Shown here piece by piece: positions 1 through 7,181 of a stretch of DNA of 21,882 nt. A program made the position numbers and the translations under genes. How positions within the stretch are numbered: position 1 is the first letter of the stretch; each line of letters begins with the position of its first letter. Source of the stretch: JAXGTD01 sp040775095 (GTDB taxonomy: Bacteria > Pseudomonadota > Gammaproteobacteria > Chromatiales > Chromatiaceae). The stretch is from NCBI GenBank assembly GCA_040775095.1, contig JAXGTD010000066.1:1-21882 (forward strand). Reading direction: 5' to 3'. The notes under the pieces are model-generated. The model saw only the letters and a program-made list of their open reading frames with translations, did no database searches and had not been told where the DNA came from.

Positions 1-167
1 GATCACGTCATAGCGCTGTTTTGCCAACATGGTTCCAGGTCCGATTTGGGTGAACGCCATATACTATCGCGAATCGCTCAAGCCATTTGCCCGGCGAGCA
101 AAGGATTGCCAGAGGTCGAGACCGGGCGTTCGTTGGTCCCGACAACGACAAGTCAATAAGGGCACCC

Positions 168-1127
168 ATGCTCGGAATTCGCCGCGAACGACCGCGAGAG
201 AACCCTCGCCCAGGCAACCCGCTGGAGCGCGCGCTCGCCAAGGCTGGACAGATCATTCTTGGCAAGGAGCACGAGCTGACGCTGGCGTTGGCCTGTCTGC
301 TCGCCCGCGGCCACCTGCTGATCGAGGATGTACCCGGCGTCGGCAAGACGACGATGGCCCATCTGCTCGCCCAGCTACTCGGGCTGGAGTATTCGCGGAT
401 CCAGTTCACGAGCGACCTGCTCCCGGCCGATGTCATTGGCGCATCGATCTACGAGCGGGCCAGTGAGCGCTTCCATTTCCATCCGGGCCCGATCTTCTCG
501 CAGGTGGTCTTGGCCGACGAGATCAATCGGGCGACGCCCAAGGCGCAGAGCGCACTGTTGGAGGCAATGGAAGAGCGGCAGGTGACGGCCGAGGGCGAGA
601 CCCGCCGTCTCCCACGCCCGTTCTTTGTCATCGCAACACAGAATCCGACCTATCAGGTCGGCACCTATCCGTTACCGGAATCCCAGCTCGACCGGTTCCT
701 GATGCGACTGGAGCTGGGCTATCCGAACGCGGCCCAGGAAAAGGCGCTGCTCTCGGGAAGCGATCGGCGCGCCATGATCTCTGGCATGGAACCGGTGCTG
801 CGTCCAGAGACGCTCCTGGACCTCCAGGATTGCGTCGATGCGGTCCATGTCGCCGCCTCGATCATCGACTACTGCCACGACATCCTGGTCTACACACGCA
901 ACAGCAACCGGTTCCTGCACGGGCTCTCCCCGCGCGCGGGCCTGGGTCTGCTGCATGCCGCCAAGGCCTGGGCATTTCTGGCCGGGCGCGACTTCGTGAT
1001 TCCCGAAGATGTCCAGCGCGTACTGCCATCGGTGGTTCCGCACCGCCTGGTAACGGGGCATCCGGAGGGCCCGGTGGGACACGCCGAGGTCGCCCGGGAC
1101 ATCCTTGAGGCCGTTGCGGTCCGGTGA
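168..1127 (+). CDS. MoxR-family AAA+ ATPase
   Basis: A MoxR-type AAA+ ATPase of 319 aa, a cytoplasmic chaperone-like ATPase whose family is usually linked to maturation of membrane or periplasmic proteins. The P-loop GVGKTT lies at residues 57-62, the Walker B VLADEINR at 114-121, the sensor-1 stretch ATQNP at 156-160 and the family motif PESQLDRF at 170-177. I chose the ATG at 168, preceded by AGGG at 159-162. The frame is open further upstream to a TTG at 87, but that extension lacks family character. It is followed by a DUF58 gene and a TgpA-like gene, the standard MoxR/DUF58/transglutaminase operon. The exact client is unknown. The first 167 bases of the window show only a possible -10 (TATACT, 60-65) without a good -35. 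Confidence 0.93.
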   Translation: MLGIRRERPRENPRPGNPLERALAKAGQIILGKEHELTLALACLLARGHLLIEDVPGVGKTTMAHLLAQLLGLEYSRIQFTSDLLPADVIGASIYERASERFHFHPGPIFSQVVLADEINRATPKAQSALLEAMEERQVTAEGETRRLPRPFFVIATQNPTYQVGTYPLPESQLDRFLMRLELGYPNAAQEKALLSGSDRRAMISGMEPVLRPETLLDLQDCVDAVHVAASIIDYCHDILVYTRNSNRFLHGLSPRAGLGLLHAAKAWAFLAGRDFVIPEDVQRVLPSVVPHRLVTGHPEGPVGHAEVARDILEAVAVR

Positions 1128-1197
1128 CCGGCAAGCCGCCGCCAGCCGCCCCGCGCGTGGCAGCACGCCAGATCACTCCTTGAGCAACCAAGCGCTG

Positions 1198-2211
1198 ATG
1201 AGCCGTACGAAGCAACGCGGCCGACGCGGACCCCGGCAGGCGGAGCATCGAGGGGGACAGGGCGCGCTGCTTTCCTGGTTTCGTCACCTGTCACGTCCTG
1301 CGTGGCGCAGTCGCGGGCGCGGGATCCGGGGCGGGGGCGTTCTTCGCCCAGAACGGATCTACATCCTGCCCACCAGGGCCGGTCTGGCCTACTTCTTCAT
1401 CCAGCTGGTGACGTTGCTCGGGGCCCTCAATTATCAGAATAATCTGGGGCTGCTGTTCACCTTCACGATGATCTGCATCGGCCTGATCAGCATGTACCAT
1501 TGCTGGTTCAACCTGCTGGGGTTGGAGGTCAGCGCTCGCGACGCCGCGGCCGTCTTTGTCGCACAGAGCGCGCACTTCGCTGTTCGCGTGAGCGAGACCC
1601 GCGGGCGCGCTCGCGGGGAGATCCGGGTGCGCGGCGACGACGCGCGCAAGCCCCTGGCGGCCCTGGATGTCGAGACATTTGATGTGGTGGCGCCAGCACC
1701 GCGCCGAGGCACGCTTGCACTGGATCTCCTCAGGGTGGAGACCCGCTATCCGCTGGGCCTGTTCCGTGCCTGGTGCGATACCTCGGTGGGTGCAACCTGT
1801 CTGGTCTATCCGAGACCGGCCGCGCGCGCACCGGAGCCTCGGCCGGTTGCGGCGCTTGATCGCGATGCCTCGGGCGACATGGGGATCGGCGCCGACGACT
1901 TCGTCGGCTTGCGTCCCTATCATGCCGGCGATTCACCCCGGCGAGTGAACTGGAAGGCCCTGGCACGCGAGCGCGGCTTGATCGTGAGTCAGTTTGGTGG
2001 CGATCGCTCGGCGCGGATATGGTTGGACTGGGATCAGTTCAACGGCCACGAGGCAGAGGTGCGCCTGGGACTGCTGTGCCGGCAGGTACTCAATGCCGCC
2101 GAGCAGAATCTCAGCTACGGCATGCACCTCCCCGGGCGCAGTATCGCCATGGGTCGAGGCACAAACCATGCACGCCGTTGCCTCGAGGCGCTGGCGAGAT
2201 TCGACGAATGA
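1198..2211 (+). CDS. DUF58 domain membrane-associated protein
   Basis: A 337-aa DUF58 protein, the usual middle member of MoxR-DUF58-TgpA operons; its biochemical role is not established. After a basic N-terminus come two hydrophobic segments in tandem, the first beginning AGLAYFFIQLVTLLGAL and the second around GLLFTFTMICIGLISMYH. The hallmark DUF58 stretch is near residues 230-260 and reads DDFVGLRPYHAGDSPRRVNW, followed by KALAR. The ATG at 1198 is chosen for position; its ribosome site is weak. In-frame TTG codons at 1180 and 1105 would lengthen it, the latter overlapping moxR. The gap to moxR is 70 bp, and the stop overlaps the next start in ATGA, so tgpA is probably translationally coupled. 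Confidence 0.88.
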   Translation: MSRTKQRGRRGPRQAEHRGGQGALLSWFRHLSRPAWRSRGRGIRGGGVLRPERIYILPTRAGLAYFFIQLVTLLGALNYQNNLGLLFTFTMICIGLISMYHCWFNLLGLEVSARDAAAVFVAQSAHFAVRVSETRGRARGEIRVRGDDARKPLAALDVETFDVVAPAPRRGTLALDLLRVETRYPLGLFRAWCDTSVGATCLVYPRPAARAPEPRPVAALDRDASGDMGIGADDFVGLRPYHAGDSPRRVNWKALARERGLIVSQFGGDRSARIWLDWDQFNGHEAEVRLGLLCRQVLNAAEQNLSYGMHLPGRSIAMGRGTNHARRCLEALARFDE

Positions 2212-4235
2212 ACAGGCCCGCGGCGCTGGTGGCTCGGCCGGATCGATGGCAGGTCAGTGCGATGACGGGGCTTCTTGGACTGGCGTTCGCGCCGCTGCTC
2301 CTGCGTCTGGAGCTGCAGGTGGGGGCGCTGGTGGGCCTCCTTTTTGCCCTGCGCGTCGCGGCGATCGTTCGACCCGCCATCGCGCCCGGGAAGTGGTCCC
2401 TCGCCGTGCTGACCCTGCTTGGCGTGGTCAATGTACTCGACGCCTATCACCGCTTGACGGGGCAGGCCGCCGGAACAGCCCTGTTGTTGACGATGATTGC
2501 GCTGAAGCTGCTCGAGGTGCGCACCAACAGGGATCTCAGGGTGCTGACGCTCTTGTTCGGTTTTCTGCTCGTCGCGCAGTTCCTGTTCGATAGCAGCGCA
2601 TGGCTCGCGGCCTACCTGCTGCTGTTGCTCATCGCCAATGTCGCGCTCATGGCCGATCTGAGCCTCGGCGCCACCAAGGAGCGGATCCACCACCGCACCC
2701 GGGTTGCTCTTACGCTAACGCTGCAGGCCGTTCCGCTTGCGCTGGTGCTGTTCCTGTTCTTTCCACGACTGGATGCACCACTGTGGGACCTGGGGGTGGA
2801 CAGCAAACGGGTTGTGGCCGGGATCAAGGACTGGCTCGAGCCGGGAAGTATCAGCGAGCTGGTCGTCTCCGGTGAGGACGCGTTTCACGCGCGGTTCGAC
2901 AAACCACTGGATATCGCCAGCGAGCGACTGTATTGGCGCGGACCGGTCTTGTGGCAAACCGACGGGCGCCGCTGGGACCCGGCGCCACGCGGCGCGCTGA
3001 CCGAGGGCGCGGGGGCGCTCGAGGTACTCGGCGAACGGATCAGCTACTCGGTCGCACTCGAGCCAACGGACCAGTCGTGGTTGTTCGCACTGGATCTGCC
3101 CGTTCTGGTGCCAAGCGACGCCACGGTTGGTCCGGACTTTCAAGTCACCGCGGGCAAGCCGATCAAGGATCTGAGGCTCTACCGGGTCACATCGGCGCCG
3201 GTGTACCGCGCCCTTGGCCTCAGCCCCGGGGAGGAGGCGTTGGCGCGGCAGCTGCCGGCGAACGTGACCCGCAGAATGCAGGAGCTCGTGACGCAGTGGA
3301 AGCGGGGGGCCGCGAATGCGCAGACGGTGGTCGATCGGGCCTTGCAGCATTTCCATCGACAGCCCTTCCGTTACACGCTGCTGCCGCCGGCGCTGGGCGA
3401 GAATCCGATGGATCGGTTCCTGTTCGAGACCCGAGCCGGCTTTTGCGAGCATTACGCGGGCGCTTTTACCCTGCTGATGCGCATTGCCGGAATCCCTTCG
3501 CGAATCGTACTCGGGTACCTGGGTGGTCAGTACAACCCGATCAGCAATCAGTACCTGATCCGACAGTCGGATGCACATGCGTGGAGCGAGGTCTGGATTT
3601 CGGGATCCGGCTGGGTACGGGTCGATCCCACCGCCGCGGTCGATCCAACCCGGGTCGAGCACGACGGGCGCCTGGCCTCGCTCGGGGCCGGGGCACCAGT
3701 GCGTTTCCGGATTGCGCGCGAAAGCGTCTTCGGCCGCCTGCTCGACGAGCTGCGCCTGGTCGCGGATGCCATCGACTCGGGATGGACAGACTGGGTGGTG
3801 GGGCTCTCGGTCGCCCGGCAGCTCGAGCTGCTGCGGAGCCTCGGACTCGGGCATCTGCGCCAATATGGGCTGGCGGTTGTGATGGTCTCGGCCGGCGCGG
3901 CGGTGCTGCTGTTGTGGAGCACGTGGCTATCACGCTCGCCGGGCAGCGCGGACCCGGTTGTTCAAGCCTATGAGCGGCTCTGCCGCAAGCTCGCCGGCAT
4001 CGGTCTTGTCCGACGTCCCGGGGAGGGGCCGTTGGATTATCTCAGACGTGCCGAGCAACAACGGCCGGATCTGGCGGCGACGATCCGGGCGTTCCGGCGA
4101 CGCTACATACCCCTGCGTTATGGTGCAACAGGCCCGGTTGGCAATGGACCACGCCTGCTCCAGCGACTCGTCCGGGGCTTTAAGCCGAAAGGATTGCGGG
4201 GAACCACCGACAACAGCGCATCAAGGAAGCGCTGA
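2208..4235 (+). CDS. tgpA: TgpA-like transglutaminase membrane protein (DUF3488/transglut_core/DUF4129)
   Basis: A 675-aa polytopic inner-membrane protein with a periplasmic transglutaminase-like domain, the family of Pseudomonas TgpA, which is reported as essential there; the substrate is unknown. The N-terminal ~170 residues hold several membrane helices (DUF3488). The papain-like triad is intact: Cys413 in GFCEHYAGAF, His457 in SDAHAWSEVW and Asp473 in WVRVDPTAAVDP. A further helix near residue 550 (YGLAVVMVSAGAAVLLLWS) precedes a cytoplasmic DUF4129-like tail containing a YIPLRYG-type end. The start ATG overlaps the DUF58 stop as ATGA, which decides it over an upstream in-frame start at 2019. 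This is the last gene of the operon and it ends 65 bp before the origin-like region. Confidence 0.92.
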   Translation: MNRPAALVARPDRWQVSAMTGLLGLAFAPLLLRLELQVGALVGLLFALRVAAIVRPAIAPGKWSLAVLTLLGVVNVLDAYHRLTGQAAGTALLLTMIALKLLEVRTNRDLRVLTLLFGFLLVAQFLFDSSAWLAAYLLLLLIANVALMADLSLGATKERIHHRTRVALTLTLQAVPLALVLFLFFPRLDAPLWDLGVDSKRVVAGIKDWLEPGSISELVVSGEDAFHARFDKPLDIASERLYWRGPVLWQTDGRRWDPAPRGALTEGAGALEVLGERISYSVALEPTDQSWLFALDLPVLVPSDATVGPDFQVTAGKPIKDLRLYRVTSAPVYRALGLSPGEEALARQLPANVTRRMQELVTQWKRGAANAQTVVDRALQHFHRQPFRYTLLPPALGENPMDRFLFETRAGFCEHYAGAFTLLMRIAGIPSRIVLGYLGGQYNPISNQYLIRQSDAHAWSEVWISGSGWVRVDPTAAVDPTRVEHDGRLASLGAGAPVRFRIARESVFGRLLDELRLVADAIDSGWTDWVVGLSVARQLELLRSLGLGHLRQYGLAVVMVSAGAAVLLLWSTWLSRSPGSADPVVQAYERLCRKLAGIGLVRRPGEGPLDYLRRAEQQRPDLAATIRAFRRRYIPLRYGATGPVGNGPRLLQRLVRGFKPKGLRGTTDNSASRKR

Positions 4236-4251
4236 TTCAGAAAGCGCTTTC
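4226..4251 (+). terminator. possible stem-loop at the end of tgpA
   Basis: AAGCGCT (4227-4233) can pair with AGCGCTT (4243-4249) across a 9-base loop, and GAAAGCGCTTTC at 4240-4251 is itself a 12-bp palindrome. No T-run follows, so intrinsic termination is uncertain. The left arm overlaps the tgpA stop codon. Confidence 0.3.
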
Positions 4252-4340
4252 GATGGGCTCCAGCATGGAAGGCGCGGTCGGGTAATGCGCTCGGTTGGCG
4301 GTTTGTGAACAATCCGCACCGCGGCTATTTCTAGGAGTCT

Positions 4341-4440
4341 CATTTAAGATCATAGTATTAGTAACCGTTGTTCACAAGCGGGCGAATTTTCATAACGATC
4401 TGTTTTTATAAGAGTTTGTACTGGTAATAACAATTGCAAA
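4341..4440. other. AT-rich tract within the candidate oriC
   Basis: About 100 bp rich in A and T, including GTTTTTATAAGAG and GGTAATAACAATTGCAAAA, lie between the DnaA-box-like site at 4368 and the perfect box at 4456. It could be a second unwinding region or a protein-binding site. No trio pattern adjoins the 4456 box on this side. Confidence 0.4.
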
Positions 4441-4455
4441 ACCGCTTGTCTGCAT

Positions 4456-4464
4456 TGTGGATAA
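4456..4464 (-). promoter_or_regulatory. DnaA box, perfect consensus
   Basis: TGTGGATAA on the plus strand is TTATCCACA on the minus strand, the strong R1-type DnaA box. It lies at the right edge of the AT-rich tract. Confidence 0.8.
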
Positions 4465-4654
4465 GCAGTGGATTCATTGCCTGTTTAAAAACGCTACGGA
4501 GTTATCAACAGGCCCAATGCCAGGTTGTGAACAGCGCGCATGGGGCGGGAAATCGCAAAACGTGTATTGGTGTTGGGTTGGGCTCACGGTCGCGTGTGCG
4601 CTGCTGGGTGGCCGAGCGAGGGGTTGTACGCCGCGTTACTACAATATGCATATC

Positions 4655-4688
4655 TAAGAATAAGAGTAGTAATAAGGTGCGTGGATAA
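4655..4688 (-). promoter_or_regulatory. DnaA-trio-type basal unwinding element with adjoining DnaA box
   Basis: Read on the minus strand, the box TTATCCACG (4688-4680) is followed by the GC spacer CACC and then by seven triplets TTA-TTA-CTA-CTC-TTA-TTC-TTA (4675-4655). On the complementary strand these fit the 3'-[G/A]A[T/A]-5' trio rule in five of seven cases, with two near misses. An AT tract with ATATGCATAT continues beyond. Order and spacing match the box/GC-cluster/trio layout described for the Bacillus subtilis origin, where DnaA loads on the trios to open the duplex. Confidence 0.65.
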
Positions 4689-4765
4689 CTGCCGAGGACG
4701 AAAATAGCTTTTTTATCTGAACGACTTATCGGAGGTCTAAGGTTGGGTCTTACTTGGTCGTCTGG

Positions 4766-4774
4766 TGTGGATAA
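4766..4774 (-). promoter_or_regulatory. DnaA box, perfect consensus
   Basis: TGTGGATAA on the plus strand reads TTATCCACA on the minus strand. It lies 46 bp from the inverted perfect box at 4812. Confidence 0.78.
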
Positions 4775-4811
4775 GGTGTGGGGCGATTGGCTCGCTCGCG
4801 GTGCCGGCGAG

Positions 4812-4820
4812 TTATCCACA
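4812..4820 (+). promoter_or_regulatory. DnaA box, perfect consensus
   Basis: TTATCCACA on the plus strand, with a one-mismatch box TTATGCACC 23 bp downstream at 4835-4843. These are the last boxes of the cluster. Confidence 0.78.
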
Positions 4821-5304
4821 GTCCCGGGGGCCAGTTATGCACCGGTTACCGCGCAATGATGGCGGCAGGCGTGCCCTGTCGAAGGTGGCGAAGCCTGTTT
4901 GCATCGCTCCCAGCGGTCCAGTCACTGCGCGTTGGGTTGCGCAGCCCGCAACCAGACCGTGCCTTGAGCGCCCCGCCGACGAGGTTGTCCGCGGGCCGGG
5001 AACACGATTTCCGATTTGCACCGTGCCCAGGCGCCCGGGCGCGGGAATATTTCGGGCCACCGCTGGATTGGTGGCGGAAGGCCTTGAAACGGCGCGTCCT
5101 TCAGGCAGTCAGGTCGAGGAGATTCGGCGACCGGGCGGTTGGGATCCTCGGAGCATTGGGTTCCCGGGCGGGTGGCGTGGTTTTCCGGTCGATGGTGGGA
5201 ACAGGGGTCTGTTGGGGGACGCTTTGATCCGAGAAAGGGCAGTTGACCGCTTAGCCTTGTATGTAAACGTCTGCGTGTGCTCGCGTTCTGGAGACGTTGG
5301 AGAC

Positions 5305-5319
5305 TCACCTGCCAGGTGA
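5305..5319. repeat. perfect 15-bp palindrome TCACCTG-C-CAGGTGA
   Basis: Seven-base arms flank a central C, an operator-like dyad. It lies in the unexplained region between the origin and mnmE, 12 bp before a GC-rich hairpin. The binding protein, if any, is unknown. Confidence 0.45.
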
Positions 5320-5330
5320 AGGGCGCTACG

Positions 5331-5355
5331 GCCGCCGGGGCACGCCCCGCGCGGC
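5331..5355. repeat. GC-rich hairpin
   Basis: GCCGC-CGGGG pairs with CCCCG-(C)-GCGGC around a short CACG loop with a single bulge. It is predicted to be very stable. No T-run follows on either strand, so it is not an obvious intrinsic terminator. Confidence 0.35.
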
Positions 5356-5796
5356 GCCCGGCCGCGTTACAACGCGTTGGAATAGAATGACGATTCCGCT
5401 TTGTTCTGCGTTGCTGGACACCATGCGGAACGCGCCCTGACGATCGTCCAACGGCTCTTTCTAGATTGATTGGCCTGATCGGTGTTCTGGGGCTGCTCTT
5501 GCGTGGCGGGCGGCTGGCGTGGTCAGGGCAGGCGGCCGGGGCGTTGGGGAGTGACAGGTGGCAGTACGAGGCGGAAGGTGGCCGGACAGGCCTCTGGATG
5601 GCACGCGGTGCCGGGGTGGCATCCGCGGGTGCGCCAATGTCGGGATGCTCGTGTGCACCGGGAACTGACCGCCACGAGGTTGGAAACCGCTGCGCAACGG
5701 GTCGCGGGGGCCAGTCCCCGGCGGAGAGCCCGATTGCACGGGGACAAACGTTGGGTCATGGCGAGGGCATGGCCGTGGAGGGCGACAGGGCCGCGT

Positions 5797-7146
5797 CTAT
5801 TTACCAATGCAGAAGTCTTGGAAGATGCGGCCGAGGAGGTCATCGGGGGTGAACGCGCCGGTGATCTCCCCGAGGCACTGCTGGGCGAGCCGCAGATCCT
5901 CGGCCAATAATTCGGGAGCGGCGCGCAGGCGAGCGCTCTTGGCGGCGGATTGCAGCTGACCAAGGGCGCGCTCCAGGGCATCGAGGTGGCGGCGCCGAGC
6001 GCTGAACTCCCCGCCGCTCGCCCCCAGGTATCCGGCGCTGGTCTTGAGGTGCTGGCGCAGGAGCTCAAGACCAGCGCCCGTGCGGGCGGACAGACTGATC
6101 TGGGTCGTGCCGTCGGCGTGCCGCAGCACCTCGGCGGGATGTCCGCTGAGGTCGATCTTGTTGCGAATGAGGGTGACCGGGGTGGCGTCGGGTATGTCCC
6201 TGATGTCGATGCGATCGGGGATGGCGTCGACGGTGTCGTCAATAACCCAGATGACATGATCTGCCTCGTCGATGTGGTGACGGGCACGGCGCATCCCTTC
6301 TTGTTCGATCTGGTCTTTGGACTCACGCAGCCCGGCGGTATCGATCAAACGGATCGGCATGCCGTCAATCGCAATGTCACTGCGCAGGGGATCGCGGGTG
6401 GTGCCCGGTATTGGGGTCACGATGGCCCGTTCCATACCGGATAACGCATTGAGAAGACTGGATTTACCAGCGTTGGTCGGGCCGGCTATCGCGATCAGGA
6501 GCCCATCGCGGAGCAGTTCGCCCTGGCGGGCGGCGCGCAGTACCGACGCGGTGACCTCCAAGAGCGATGACAGGGCGCTCTGAACAGCGGCGGTGTCGAG
6601 GAGCTCGATATCCTCGTCTGGAAAGTCGAGCCCCGACTCGACGTAGGCGCGCAGGCCCGTGAGGGACTCGAGCAGGGCGTGCACCCGCTTGGATAGCGCG
6701 CCTTTGAGCGTGCGGCTCGCGAGCCGCGCGTGGTCTTCGGTCACCCCGCCGATCAGATCGGCGATGCCTTCGGCCTGCGCCAGGTCGATGCGTCCGTTGA
6801 GGAACGCGCGTTCGCTGAACTCGCCCGCGCGGGCCGGGCGGGCACCGGCTTGCAACACGCTTCGCAGGAGCAGGTCGAGCACGACGGGACCCCCGTGTCC
6901 GTGCAGCTCGAGACAGTCTTCGCCGGTGAAGGAGGAGGGGCCGGGGAAATAGAGGACGAGCCCCCGATCGATCAAGCCACCCTCGCTGTCGCGGAAGTCG
7001 GCCAGGTGGGCTCGGCGGGGCGTGGGCCGGATGCCGGCGATTTGCCTGGCGATCGATGGGGCATTCGGACCGGAGACGCGAACGATCCCGATGGAGCCCA
7101 CGCCGGGGGCCGTGGCGATGGCCGCAATGCTGTCGCGATTGCTCAA
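5797..7146 (-). CDS. mnmE: tRNA modification GTPase MnmE
   Basis: MnmE (TrmE) is a GTPase that with MnmG installs the carboxymethylaminomethyl group on U34 of certain tRNAs. The 449-aa product starts with a tetrahydrofolate-binding N-domain (SNRDSIAAIATAPGVGSIGI). The G domain inserted in the helical domain has GPTNAGKSS at 222-230, GTTRD at 248-252, DTAG at 269-272 and NKID at 329-332, and the C-terminal CIGK (446-449) carries the catalytic cysteine. Length matches E. coli (454). The start is taken as TTG at 7146 by alignment to family N-termini; the frame remains open to 7551, but that stretch overlaps yidC and is not MnmE-like. It begins 35 bp after yidC. The usual partner mnmG does not follow; the candidate oriC does. 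Confidence 0.93.
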   Translation of the reverse strand: MSNRDSIAAIATAPGVGSIGIVRVSGPNAPSIARQIAGIRPTPRRAHLADFRDSEGGLIDRGLVLYFPGPSSFTGEDCLELHGHGGPVVLDLLLRSVLQAGARPARAGEFSERAFLNGRIDLAQAEGIADLIGGVTEDHARLASRTLKGALSKRVHALLESLTGLRAYVESGLDFPDEDIELLDTAAVQSALSSLLEVTASVLRAARQGELLRDGLLIAIAGPTNAGKSSLLNALSGMERAIVTPIPGTTRDPLRSDIAIDGMPIRLIDTAGLRESKDQIEQEGMRRARHHIDEADHVIWVIDDTVDAIPDRIDIRDIPDATPVTLIRNKIDLSGHPAEVLRHADGTTQISLSARTGAGLELLRQHLKTSAGYLGASGGEFSARRRHLDALERALGQLQSAAKSARLRAAPELLAEDLRLAQQCLGEITGAFTPDDLLGRIFQDFCIGK

Positions 7147-7181
7147 CGGCCCGCCATCGGCCTGGTGGGTGGTCGGCGGGG

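Larger units (their letters stand above)
4300..4845. other. oriC: candidate chromosomal origin of replication (oriC)
   Basis: This non-coding stretch between tgpA and mnmE has about nine DnaA-box-like sites in 540 bp. Perfect TTATCCACA occurs at 4456-4464 (minus), 4766-4774 (minus) and 4812-4820 (plus). One-mismatch sites are at 4304-4312 (minus, TTGTTCACA), 4368-4376 (plus, TTGTTCACA), 4502-4510 (plus, TTATCAACA), 4680-4688 (minus, TTATCCACG) and 4835-4843 (plus, TTATGCACC). A two-mismatch site is at 4526-4534. Two AT-rich tracts (about 4341-4440 and 4632-4675) stand out in otherwise GC-rich DNA, and the second forms a DnaA-trio element. Only one box is seen in the usual rpmH-dnaA gap. The call is inferred from motif density; origin activity is not shown by sequence alone. 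Confidence 0.8.
4846..5796. other. 951-bp G-rich intergenic region, no gene recognised
   Basis: No open frame here has protein-like character or a family match I recognise; the longest plus-strand frame (4765-5319) starts inside DnaA boxes and is rich in Arg, Pro and Gly. The plus strand is markedly G-rich: one sampled 60-base stretch, 5161-5220, has 29 G and 11 C. Visible structure includes a 15-bp palindrome at 5305-5319, a strong GC hairpin at about 5331-5355, a 12-bp palindrome GCGCCCGGGCGC at 5031-5042, and GACGATCGTC at about 5439-5448. It may be origin-flanking DNA, an unrecognised RNA, or the remains of genes lost by rearrangement. Confidence 0.5.

Noticed and set aside
4765..5319. 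184-codon plus-strand open frame in the origin flank
   Set aside because: It begins inside a DnaA box, has no ribosome site or recognisable domain, and its Arg/Pro/Gly-rich composition is typical of chance frames in GC-rich DNA.
4821..5714. Repeated GGGGGCCAGT at about 4826 and 5705
   Set aside because: A 10-base match in G-rich DNA is expected by chance and has no extended similarity.
5466..5910. Two overlapping plus-strand frames of 128 and 142 codons
   Set aside because: They run into mnmE on the opposite strand and show no protein-family character.
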